11,832 nt of DNA from Tepidimonas sp. Its GTDB lineage: Bacteria; Pseudomonadota; Gammaproteobacteria; Burkholderiales; Burkholderiaceae_C. Both the position numbers and the translations under genes were made by a program. How positions within the stretch are numbered: position 1 is the first letter of the stretch; each line of letters opens with the position of its first letter. Where the stretch lies: positions 1-11,832 of the forward strand of contig JANWZF010000097.1 of assembly GCA_025054905.1 (NCBI GenBank), given 5' to 3'. The notes under the pieces were generated by a model. That model ran no database searches. It saw nothing but the letters and a program-made list of their open reading frames with translations, and was not told the DNA's origin. Below are positions 1 through 6,715 of this stretch, piece by piece.

Positions 1-1536
1 GGCGGCGCAGCGCTGGTGCTGCGCTGTGTGGTGTGCCAGGGTGAATACGAGGGGCCGGACATGGCACGCTGCCCGGCCTATGGCGGCTGGATCTGCTCGC
101 TGTGCTGCACGCTGGATGCCCGCTGCGGCGATGCCTGCAAGCCGCACGCGCGCCTGGGAACCCAGCTGCGCGCATGGCTGCGGCGCTGGCTGCCGCGGCG
201 GCTGCAGCCGTATGTGGATGCGGGGTTGGTGCATTACCTGTTGCTGCTGGGGGCCACTGCGTTGGTGTGGGGGGCGCTGCTGGGCCTGCTGGCGCGGCAG
301 GACGTGCGACACGCCCTGCAGCTTGGCCTGCCAACCGAACCGATCACCGAGATCTACCGCAAGGTCTATGTGCTGACGCTGGCCGTGGCCGCAGGGGTGG
401 CCTGGTGGCTGGTGCTGACCCAGCGGGCACGCCGTGTGGCACAGCAGGAGTCCACCCGCTACACCCGCTTGCTGCTGCGGGAAATCGACGCCCATCGCCG
501 CACCGACGCCCAGCTGCAGCGCGCCCGCGAAGCCGCCGAGGCGGCGCAGCGCGCCGCCGAGCGTGCCAACGACGCCAAGACCCGTTATTTAAGCGCCATC
601 AGCCACGAGCTGCGCACCCCGCTGTCGGCCATCATGCTGTACGTGCAGGCCCTGCAGCGCGAGCCGCAGCTGTCGGCGCGGCAGGCGCACGCGCTGGCCA
701 TGATCCAGCGCGGCGGCGAGCACCTGCTGTCGCTGATCGAGGGTACCCTGGATTGGGCGCGCATCGAGGCGGGCCGCATCACGCTGGACGTGCGCCCGAC
801 CGATCTGCGCGCGCTGCTGGAGGAGGTGGCCGCCTGGCTGGCCCCCCAGGCGCGCGCCAAGGGGTTGGGCTTTGCGCTGCACGGCCCGCCACGCTGGCCG
901 GCGGCGGTGCGCTGCGACGGGCCGCGGCTGCGACAAGTGCTGCTCAACCTGCTGAGCAACGCGGTGCGCTACACCCCAAGCGGCGAGGTGACGCTGCGGT
1001 TGGCCTACACGTGTGAGCTGGCCACCATCGAGGTGGCCGACACCGGCCCCGGGATGAGCCCGACCGAGTTGGAGCGCGTCTTCGAACCCTATGCGCGCGG
1101 GGCGGCAGGCAGCCTGGCCCCTGGCGCTGGCCTGGGGCTGACGATCGCGCGCATGTTGACACAGCTGATGGGTGGTGAACTGACCGTGGACAGCGCGGTG
1201 GGGCGGGGCACAACCTTTCGGCTGCGCCTGTACCTGCCGGAGGTCGCGCCCGCCGCGGTGGCCGGTCCCCCAGCGGCGCTACCCCCGCCGGCCTTGGCCG
1301 CGGGGTCGCCCGCCGCACCCGTGGCGGCGTTGCAGCTATGGCCCGCCGAGCAGCGCGCCGCGCTGTTGCAGTGCGTTCGCCTGGGCTATGCGCGCGGGGT
1401 GCTGCGTGTGCTGGATGAGGCGCCGACGCTGCCGGCGGCTGACCAGGTGCGTCAGCTGGCGCGTGCGCTGGATTTTGCGACCCTGGAGCGATGGCTGAAG
1501 GAGGCATCCGATGCGACCGCATGTGCTGGAAGCTGA
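1..1536 (+). CDS. Membrane sensor histidine kinase with cysteine-rich module (5' end missing)
   Basis: This is the sensor of a two-component system and would autophosphorylate on His and pass phosphate to the regulator encoded next. The frame is open from base 1, so the GTG at 16 is unlikely to be the true start. Numbering residues from that GTG: an eight-Cys stretch at 4-41 (C4, C7, C19, C27, C30, C31, C37, C41); two hydrophobic segments at about 73-93 and 117-135; a charged coiled-coil-like helix at 138-188; a HisKA dimerisation domain with SHELRTPL (H197); and a HATPase_c domain with N-box N311/N315, G1 box DTGPGM (342-347), F-box FEPYA and G2 box GAGLGL (370-375). A Pro/Ala linker (408-434) leads to a short helical C-terminal domain like those ending many hybrid kinases, but without a receiver. 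From memory of related Burkholderiales proteins, the missing N-terminus may be a sodium/solute-symporter-like membrane domain. Kinase assignment is firm; the signal sensed is unknown, with urea or nitrogen status inferred from the neighbours. Confidence 0.92.
   Translation, partial: GGAALVLRCVVCQGEYEGPDMARCPAYGGWICSLCCTLDARCGDACKPHARLGTQLRAWLRRWLPRRLQPYVDAGLVHYLLLLGATALVWGALLGLLARQDVRHALQLGLPTEPITEIYRKVYVLTLAVAAGVAWWLVLTQRARRVAQQESTRYTRLLLREIDAHRRTDAQLQRAREAAEAAQRAAERANDAKTRYLSAISHELRTPLSAIMLYVQALQREPQLSARQAHALAMIQRGGEHLLSLIEGTLDWARIEAGRITLDVRPTDLRALLEEVAAWLAPQARAKGLGFALHGPPRWPAAVRCDGPRLRQVLLNLLSNAVRYTPSGEVTLRLAYTCELATIEVADTGPGMSPTELERVFEPYARGAAGSLAPGAGLGLTIARMLTQLMGGELTVDSAVGRGTTFRLRLYLPEVAPAAVAGPPAALPPPALAAGSPAAPVAALQLWPAEQRAALLQCVRLGYARGVLRVLDEAPTLPAADQVRQLARALDFATLERWLKEASDATACAGS
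1498..1504 (+). promoter_or_regulatory. Shine-Dalgarno site of the response regulator gene
   Basis: AAGGAGG lies six bases before the ATG at 1511, inside the end of the kinase gene. This strong site fixes the regulator start and explains how it is translated despite the 26-base overlap with the kinase frame. Confidence 0.85.
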
Positions 1537-2524
1537 GGCTGGGCCGCTGGTGCTGATCGTGGACGATGTGCCCGAGAGCCTGGCCGCCCTGCACGACATG
1601 TTGGATGAAACCGGCTACACGGTGCTGGTGGCCAGCGATGGGCCGACGGCGCTGCTGCGCGCGCGGCAGGCCCGTCCAGACGTCATCCTGCTGGATGCGC
1701 TGATGCCCGGCATGGATGGGTTTGAGGTGGCGCGCCGGCTCAAGGCCGATGAGCGCACGGCCAGCATCCCGATCCTGTTCATGACCGGGCTGACCGAAAC
1801 CGAGCACCTGATCGAAGGGCTGGCCGCCGGCGCGGTGGACTACGTCACCAAACCGGTCAAGCCGCAAGAAGTGATCGCCCGCATTGGGGTGCATTTGCGC
1901 ACCTCGCGCCAGATTCGGCAGGGCTCGATGGTGCAGCAGCAGGCGCGCAACGCGTTGGATGCCTTTGGTTTTGCCACCATCACGGTGCGCATGCGCGACG
2001 GGCGGCTGCTGTGGCAAACCCCGCTGGCGCGCGAGCTGCTGTGGCGCTACTGCGGTACCGAAGCGCCGGTGACACCCGAGCCGGTGCTGCGCTGGCTGCG
2101 CCGCCATGGCCCGGACCTGTGCCGCAGCGAACCGGCGCCGGCCGAGCCGCCGCGCCTGACCCTGACCCAAGGCACGCGGCGGCTGACGCTGCGCCTGTAC
2201 CGCTCGGTGGACGATCCGGCCGACACCAGCGCCGACAGTGAAGGAGGGCACTGGCTGATCGTGATGCAGGAGACCTCTGACACCAGCGTGCTGGAGGCTC
2301 TGATGCAGACCTTTGGTCTGACGGCGCGCGAGGCCGAGGTGCTGTACTGGGTGGTGCAGGGCAAGATCAACCGCGACATTGCCGACATCGTCGGCGCCAG
2401 TGCCGCCACGGTCAAAAAGCACCTGGAGCGCATCCACGCCAAGCTGGGCGTCGAGACACGCACCGCCGCCGCCGCGCTGGCGCTGCAGCGGGTGCCGCAG
2501 CTGCGTCCAGGCGCGGGCGTCTAG
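1511..2524 (+). CDS. Response regulator, receiver + LuxR/NarL-type HTH
   Basis: This is the probable DNA-binding partner of the overlapping histidine kinase. The protein has 337 residues. Residues 12-130 form a receiver domain with acidic pair D18/D19, phospho-acceptor D62 in the strand before MPGMDG, T92 and K114 (TKP). Residues 267-325 form a LuxR/GerE helix-turn-helix beginning FGLTAREAEVL, with recognition helix around SAATVKKHLERI. The roughly 120 residues between them look like a degenerate PAS-type fold (a segment reading MRDGRLLWQTPLAREL), which is unusual because most NarL-type regulators have only a short linker and about 210-220 residues. The start is supported by the AAGGAGG site. 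The overlap with the kinase implies translational coupling and a cognate pair. An inverted repeat of the form these regulators bind begins 11 bases after the stop codon, ahead of urtA, so control of the urt operon is a reasonable inference. The family is clear; target and signal are not proven. Confidence 0.93.
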   Translation: MRPHVLEAEAGPLVLIVDDVPESLAALHDMLDETGYTVLVASDGPTALLRARQARPDVILLDALMPGMDGFEVARRLKADERTASIPILFMTGLTETEHLIEGLAAGAVDYVTKPVKPQEVIARIGVHLRTSRQIRQGSMVQQQARNALDAFGFATITVRMRDGRLLWQTPLARELLWRYCGTEAPVTPEPVLRWLRRHGPDLCRSEPAPAEPPRLTLTQGTRRLTLRLYRSVDDPADTSADSEGGHWLIVMQETSDTSVLEALMQTFGLTAREAEVLYWVVQGKINRDIADIVGASAATVKKHLERIHAKLGVETRTAAAALALQRVPQLRPGAGV

Positions 2525-2534
2525 CCGCCCGGGC

Positions 2535-2552
2535 GTACGCCATCTGGCGTAC
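2535..2552. promoter_or_regulatory. Candidate operator: perfect inverted repeat, 7-2-7 type
   Basis: GTACGCCATCTGGCGTAC is a perfect inverted repeat with 8-base arms around a 2-base centre (TC). Its core, TACGCCA-TC-TGGCGTA (2536-2551), has the head-to-head heptamer arrangement described for NarL/FixJ-family regulators such as NarL and NarP. It lies directly after a gene for such a regulator and abuts the candidate -35 element of urtA, a class II activator position. An alternative reading is a hairpin ending the regulator transcript, but no T-run follows. Binding is inferred, not shown. Confidence 0.5.
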
Positions 2553-2580
2553 AGACAGGCCTGCGGGTTCTCCCTAGCAT
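2552..2580 (+). promoter_or_regulatory. Candidate sigma70 promoter of urtABCDE
   Basis: CAGACA (2552-2557, four of six matches to the -35 consensus) and TAGCAT (2575-2580, four of six to -10) are separated by 17 bases. Transcription would start near 2587, leaving a GC-rich leader of about 90 bases before urtA that includes the near-palindrome TCCCCCGGGGA at 2588-2598. The weak -35 fits a promoter that needs an activator, and the inverted repeat lies immediately upstream. I saw no TGGCAC-N5-TTGC sigma54 element in the 2525-2676 gap. Confidence 0.4.
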
Positions 2581-2676
2581 GGAATCGTCCCCCGGGGAGT
2601 GCGGCAGCGGGTGGCCGCCGCGCCCGATCCCCGGGTCCATCGACCAAGGTCCATCCTGTCCTCGCGGAGAACCATC

Positions 2677-3948
2677 ATGATGCAACGTCGCACCACCCTC
2701 AAGGCTTTGTCGGCGGCTGCCGCCGTGGCGGCCTTCGGTCCACTGCCAGCGCGCGCCCAGTCCGGCCCGATCAAGGTTGGCATCCTGCACTCGCTGTCGG
2801 GCACGATGGCCATCTCAGAGACCGTGCTCAAGGACATCGCGCTGATGACCATCGAGGAAATCAACGCTGCCGGGGGCGTGCTGGGGCGCAAGATCGAGCC
2901 GGTGGTCGTCGATCCGGCGTCCAACTGGCCGCTGTTTGCCGAAAAGGCCCGCCAGCTGCTGACGCAGGACAAGGTGGCCGCGGTGTTTGGCTGCTGGACG
3001 TCCGTCAGCCGCAAGTCGGTCTTGCCGGTGTTTGAGGAGCTCAACGGCCTGCTGTTCTACCCGGTGCAGTACGAGGGCGAGGAGCTGAGCAAAAACGTCT
3101 TTTATACCGGCGCAGCACCCAACCAGCAGGCCATCCCGGCGGTGGAGTATTTGATGAGCAAGGATGGCGGCTCGGCCAAGCGCTTTGTGCTGCTGGGCAC
3201 CGACTACGTCTATCCCCGCACCACCAACAAGATCCTGCGCGCCTTCCTGAAGTCCAAGGGCATCCCTGAATCCGACATCATGGAAGAGTACACGCCGTTT
3301 GGTCACAGCGACTACCAGACCATCATCGCCAAGATCAAGCAGTTTGCCTCGGCCGGCAAGAAAACCTGCGTCATCTCCACCATCAACGGTGACTCCAACG
3401 TGCCGTTCTACAAGGAGCTGGGCAACCAGGGCCTGAAGGCCACCGACGTGCCGGTGGTGGCCTTCAGCGTCGGCGAGGAAGAGCTGCGCGGCGTGGATAC
3501 CAAGCCGCTGGTGGGCCATCTGGCGGCGTGGAACTACTTCATGTCGATCAAGAACCCGACCAACGACGCCTTCATCAAGAAGTGGGCCGCGTACGCCAAG
3601 GCCAAAAATATCCCCGGGCACAAGGACAAGCCGCTCACCAACGACCCGATGGAGGCCACCTACATCGGCATCCACATGTGGAAGCAGGCGGTGGAAAAGG
3701 CCAAGAGCACCGAGACGGACAAGGTGATCGCGGCCATGGCCGGCCAGACCTTCGATGCGCCCAGTGGCTTCAAGGTCAAGATGGACGAACGCAACCATCA
3801 CCTGCACAAGCCGGTGTTCATCGGTGAGGTGCGCGCCGATGGCCAGTTCAACGTGGTCTGGAAGACCAAGGGGCCGATCCGTGCCCAGCCGTGGAGCCCC
3901 TTCATTCCCGGCAACGAGAAGAAGAAGGACGTGCCGGAGAAGGCTTAA
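2677..3948 (+). CDS. urtA: Urea ABC transporter, substrate-binding protein UrtA
   Basis: UrtA is the periplasmic receptor that binds urea and delivers it to the UrtBC channel. The 423-residue product is usual for the family. It opens with a signal peptide of about 27 residues containing a twin-arginine pair (R4-R5, then TTLK) and ending in ARA before Q28, so export may use the Tat route, although the hydrophobic core could also suit Sec. The mature protein has the type I periplasmic-binding fold typical of the amide/urea branch, starting IKVGILHSLSGTMAISE (about 32-48), with FGCWTSVSRKSVLPVFE (104-120), LLGTDYVYPRT (172-182) and NDPMEATYIG (322-331). I chose ATG 2677 because GGAGA (2666-2670) lies six bases upstream; ATG 2680 is nearly as good. 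An in-frame extension to 2599 would bury the signal peptide and is rejected. UrtA heads a five-gene operon and urtB follows after 32 bases. A related short-chain amide receptor (FmdD/AmiC-like) is the main alternative, but the full urtBCDE set and nearby ureD favour urea. Confidence 0.95.
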   Translation: MMQRRTTLKALSAAAAVAAFGPLPARAQSGPIKVGILHSLSGTMAISETVLKDIALMTIEEINAAGGVLGRKIEPVVVDPASNWPLFAEKARQLLTQDKVAAVFGCWTSVSRKSVLPVFEELNGLLFYPVQYEGEELSKNVFYTGAAPNQQAIPAVEYLMSKDGGSAKRFVLLGTDYVYPRTTNKILRAFLKSKGIPESDIMEEYTPFGHSDYQTIIAKIKQFASAGKKTCVISTINGDSNVPFYKELGNQGLKATDVPVVAFSVGEEELRGVDTKPLVGHLAAWNYFMSIKNPTNDAFIKKWAAYAKAKNIPGHKDKPLTNDPMEATYIGIHMWKQAVEKAKSTETDKVIAAMAGQTFDAPSGFKVKMDERNHHLHKPVFIGEVRADGQFNVVWKTKGPIRAQPWSPFIPGNEKKKDVPEKA

Positions 3949-3970
3949 GCGGCGCGGCGGCGGGCGCGGT

Positions 3971-3976
3971 GGAGGT
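3971..3976 (+). promoter_or_regulatory. Shine-Dalgarno site of urtB
   Basis: GGAGGT lies four bases before the ATG at 3981. It selects this start over in-frame codons further upstream within urtA, and the protein then begins with a proper signal peptide. Confidence 0.75.
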
Positions 3977-3980
3977 GGCG

Positions 3981-5585
3981 ATGCGAAGCCGTTGGATGCT
4001 GGGTTGGGCTGTCTTGGTGCTGGTGGGCCTGCCGCGGTTGGCGCAGGCGCTCAGCCCGGCCGAGGCCCTGGCGGTGGTGGAGGGCACGGTGGGCGAGCGC
4101 GTGCAGGCCATCACGCAGCTGGCCGCGCAGCCCGATGCGCGTGCGGCCGAGCTGCTGCGCGCGCTGCAGGAGGAGCGCGTGCGGGTGCACGAGGGGCAAG
4201 TCTGGATCGACGAGCCCGACGGCCGCAGCGTGCGCGCCGACACCGGGCAGCCCGACACCCCGCCGCCGCAGGCCGAGGCTCCGCTGCTGAACAACCGGTT
4301 GCGTGCGGCGCTGGCGCTGGCCCTGGCGGGCCTGGAGCTGCAGTCCCCGCAGCCGCACCGCCAGCGGGCTGCTGCAGCCACGCTGCGCGAGGCGATGCTG
4401 GACGAGCCCGACGCAGCGCTGGCCCCGCTGCTGCAGGCCGCCTTGGCCCCCGAGCGCAGCCCGCCGCTGGATGGCCGGGCCGCCGCCTGGCTGCAACAGG
4501 CTTTGGCGGCGGTGCAGCTGGCTGCTGGCGATGCCGCGCAGCGGCAGCATGCGGCCGAGTTGCTGGGATCTAGCGGCCAGCGGCGGGCGCTGGCGCTGCT
4601 GCAGCAGCAGCGCGCACAAGAGACCGACCCCGACGTGCAACGCGCCCTACAGGCGGCTCAGCAGCGGCTGCAGCGCGCCTTGATGCTCGCTGAGGTGGCC
4701 AACACGCTGTTTGCCGGCCTGAGCCTGGGCACCATTTTGCTGCTGGCCGCGCTGGGACTGGCCATCACCTACGGCCTGATGGGCGTCATCAACATGGCGC
4801 ACGGCGAGCTGATCATGATCGGCGCATACGCCACCTACGTCGTGCAGCAGCTGTTTGCGCGCTGGGCGCCGCAATGGTTTGACTGGTATCTGGTGGCGGC
4901 GCTGCCGGTGGCTTTCGGGGTGGCGGCGTTGGTGGGAGCCGCGGTGGAGCGCGGCGTGATCCGCCACCTGTACGGGCGGCCGCTGGAGACGCTGCTGGCC
5001 ACCTGGGGCCTGAGCCTGATCCTGATGCAGGCGGTGCGCAGCCTGTTCGGGGCGCAAAACGTGACGGTGGAAAACCCCGCCTGGTTGAGCGGTGCGCTGA
5101 CGCTGGCCGGCGGCGTCGTGCTGCCGTGGAACCGGCTGGCCATCATCGGTTTTGCGCTGGCGGTGCTGGTGGCGGTGGCCCTGGTGCTGCAGCGTACGCG
5201 GCTGGGGCTGTTCGTGCGGGGCGTGACGCAAAACCGCTCGATGGCCGCCTGCATGGGGGTCCCCACCGGACGCATCGACGCCTACGCATTCGCGATGGGC
5301 TCCGGCGTGGCGGGGCTGGCGGGGGTGGCGTTGAGCCAGATCGGCAACGTCGGGCCCGACCTGGGACAGTCTTACATCATCGATTCGTTCATGGTGGTGG
5401 TGGTCGGCGGTGTGGGGCAGCTGGCAGGCACCGTGGCCGCAGCGCTCGGGCTCGGGCTGCTCAACAAGCTGCTGGAAGGATGGGCCGGCGCCGTGTTGGC
5501 CAAGATCGCGGTGCTGGTGCTGATCGTGATCTTCATCCAGAAACGGCCGCAAGGGTTGTTCGCGCTGAAAGGTCGGCAAGCATGA
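3981..5585 (+). CDS. urtB: Urea ABC transporter, permease UrtB (with N-terminal extracytoplasmic domain)
   Basis: UrtB is one of the two inner-membrane permeases that form the urea channel, of the LivH branched-chain amino acid permease family. The product has 534 residues. Residues 1-23 look like a signal peptide or anchor ending AQA. Residues 24-235 are an Ala/Leu/Gln-rich helical domain resembling HEAT-type repeats, expected on the periplasmic side and characteristic of long proteobacterial UrtB proteins. Residues 239-520 hold about eight hydrophobic segments with the family signature YGLMGVINMAHGE (264-276) and the cytoplasmic loop RTRLGLFVRGVTQNRSMAACMG (405-426), which should contact an ATPase. 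Plain LivH-like permeases are only about 290-310 residues, so the N-terminal half is an added module. The stop overlaps the urtC start in ATGA, implying coupled translation. No key motif is missing and there is no sign of a frameshift. Confidence 0.94.
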   Translation: MRSRWMLGWAVLVLVGLPRLAQALSPAEALAVVEGTVGERVQAITQLAAQPDARAAELLRALQEERVRVHEGQVWIDEPDGRSVRADTGQPDTPPPQAEAPLLNNRLRAALALALAGLELQSPQPHRQRAAAATLREAMLDEPDAALAPLLQAALAPERSPPLDGRAAAWLQQALAAVQLAAGDAAQRQHAAELLGSSGQRRALALLQQQRAQETDPDVQRALQAAQQRLQRALMLAEVANTLFAGLSLGTILLLAALGLAITYGLMGVINMAHGELIMIGAYATYVVQQLFARWAPQWFDWYLVAALPVAFGVAALVGAAVERGVIRHLYGRPLETLLATWGLSLILMQAVRSLFGAQNVTVENPAWLSGALTLAGGVVLPWNRLAIIGFALAVLVAVALVLQRTRLGLFVRGVTQNRSMAACMGVPTGRIDAYAFAMGSGVAGLAGVALSQIGNVGPDLGQSYIIDSFMVVVVGGVGQLAGTVAAALGLGLLNKLLEGWAGAVLAKIAVLVLIVIFIQKRPQGLFALKGRQA

Positions 5586-6715
5586 GCATGACATCCGTGC
5601 ACAGGGCGCTGGGGACACCGGGCCCGGTGGGGCCAAGGCTGCTGGGGCCGCACGCGCGCGCAGTCGGGGTGGCGCTGCTGGCGCTGAGCGTGGTGGCGCC
5701 GCTGCTGAATCTGGCCGTGCCGCCGGACAGTCCTTGGCATCTGAGCGACCATTGGATCACGCTGCTGGGCAAGATCATGTGCTACGCGATCTGCGCGCTG
5801 GCGCTCGATCTGATCTGGGGCTACACCGGCATCCTCAGCCTGGGTCATGGGCTGTTTTTTGCGCTGGGCGGCTATGTGATGGGCATGTACCTGATGCGCC
5901 AGATCGGCACCGACGGCCACTACGGCAGCGAGCTGCCAGACTTCATGGTCTTTCTGGACTGGAAGGAATTGCCCTGGCACTGGGCCCTTTCGCACAGCTT
6001 CGCGGCCACGCTGGTGCTGGTCGTGCTGGTGCCAGGGGCGCTGGCGTGGCTGTTCGGATTTTTTGCCTTCCGCTCGCGCATCCAGGGGGTGTACTTTTCC
6101 ATCATCACCCAGGCGCTGACGTTTGCCGCGATGCTGCTGTTCTACCGCAACGAGACGGGCTTGGGCGGCAACAACGGCTTTACGGATTTCAAGCGCATCC
6201 TGGGCTACCCGATCGCCACCTCCGAGACCCGTGTGGCGTTGTTCGTCATCACCGGGCTGGTGCTGATCGGCTTTTACTTGTTGGCGCGCTGGCTGGTGGC
6301 CAGCAAGTTTGGGCGCGTGCTGCAGGCCATCCGCGATGCCGAAAGCCGCGTCATGTTCTGCGGTTACGACCCCTTGCCGTACAAGCTGGCCATCTGGACG
6401 CTGTCGGCGGTCATGTGCTCGGTGGCCGGTGCACTGTACGTGCCGCAGGTCGGCATCATCAACCCGCGCGAGATGAGCCCGGCGGCCAGCATCGAAATCG
6501 CGGTGTGGACCGCGGTCGGAGGCCGAGGGACGTTGCTCGGCCCGATCGTGGGAGCGTTCGCGGTCAATGGGGCCAAGAGCTGGCTGACCGTGGTGGCCCC
6601 GGAGGTGTGGCTGTATGCGCTGGGGGCCCTGTTTGTGGCGGTGACGCTGGGCATGCCGCAGGGGCTGATCGGCTTGTGGCGGCGCTGGCGGCGTGGTCAG
6701 GAGCAAACCGCATGA
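5582..6715 (+). CDS. urtC: Urea ABC transporter, permease UrtC
   Basis: UrtC is the second inner-membrane permease (LivM family) and pairs with UrtB to make the urea channel. The product has 377 residues, normal for UrtC, with a short basic N-terminus and about eight or nine hydrophobic segments between 27 and 358. Family landmarks are DLIWGYTGILSLGHGLFFALGGY (76-98), an acidic loop after the third segment (110-132) typical of UrtC, YFSIITQALTFAAMLL (171-186), NNGFTDF (197-203) and the ATPase-contacting loop RVLQAIRDAESRVMFCGYD (245-263). The ATG at 5582 overlaps the urtB stop by four bases, and AAAGG (5568-5572) precedes it; ATG 5588 is an in-frame alternative. The stop in turn overlaps the urtD start by four bases. 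Confidence 0.95.
   Translation: MSMTSVHRALGTPGPVGPRLLGPHARAVGVALLALSVVAPLLNLAVPPDSPWHLSDHWITLLGKIMCYAICALALDLIWGYTGILSLGHGLFFALGGYVMGMYLMRQIGTDGHYGSELPDFMVFLDWKELPWHWALSHSFAATLVLVVLVPGALAWLFGFFAFRSRIQGVYFSIITQALTFAAMLLFYRNETGLGGNNGFTDFKRILGYPIATSETRVALFVITGLVLIGFYLLARWLVASKFGRVLQAIRDAESRVMFCGYDPLPYKLAIWTLSAVMCSVAGALYVPQVGIINPREMSPAASIEIAVWTAVGGRGTLLGPIVGAFAVNGAKSWLTVVAPEVWLYALGALFVAVTLGMPQGLIGLWRRWRRGQEQTA
6699..6703 (+). promoter_or_regulatory. Shine-Dalgarno site of urtD
   Basis: AGGAG lies eight bases before ATG 6712, inside the end of urtC. It supports the start that overlaps the urtC stop, and therefore the full N-terminal extension of UrtD. Confidence 0.7.

Noticed and set aside
944..2647. 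A 567-codon open frame on the - strand across the kinase end and the regulator.
   Set aside because: It is antisense to two well-supported signalling proteins and shows low-complexity His/Gln/Arg/Pro-rich sequence with no family features.
2525..2676. A sigma54/NtrC-type promoter before urtA, as expected for nitrogen-controlled urea uptake.
   Set aside because: No TGGCAC-N5-TTGC element is visible in the gap. A sigma70-like pair with an activator-type repeat fits better, though a distant or degenerate site cannot be ruled out.
3588..3600. Another GCGTACGCC resembling a half of the candidate operator, inside urtA.
   Set aside because: It lacks the second heptamer at the right spacing and is simply coding sequence (Ala-Tyr-Ala).
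2677..3948. A short-chain amide uptake system (FmdDEF/AmiC-like) instead of a urea system.
   Set aside because: UrtA and amide receptors are related, but the complete five-gene set, long UrtB, UrtD with LSHGQ and adjacent ureD favour urea. Amide use as a side activity is not excluded.
5372..6706. A 444-codon open frame on the - strand across urtC.
   Set aside because: It is antisense to a clear permease and has the Gln/His/Arg-rich pattern expected when Ala/Leu-rich membrane genes are read backwards.
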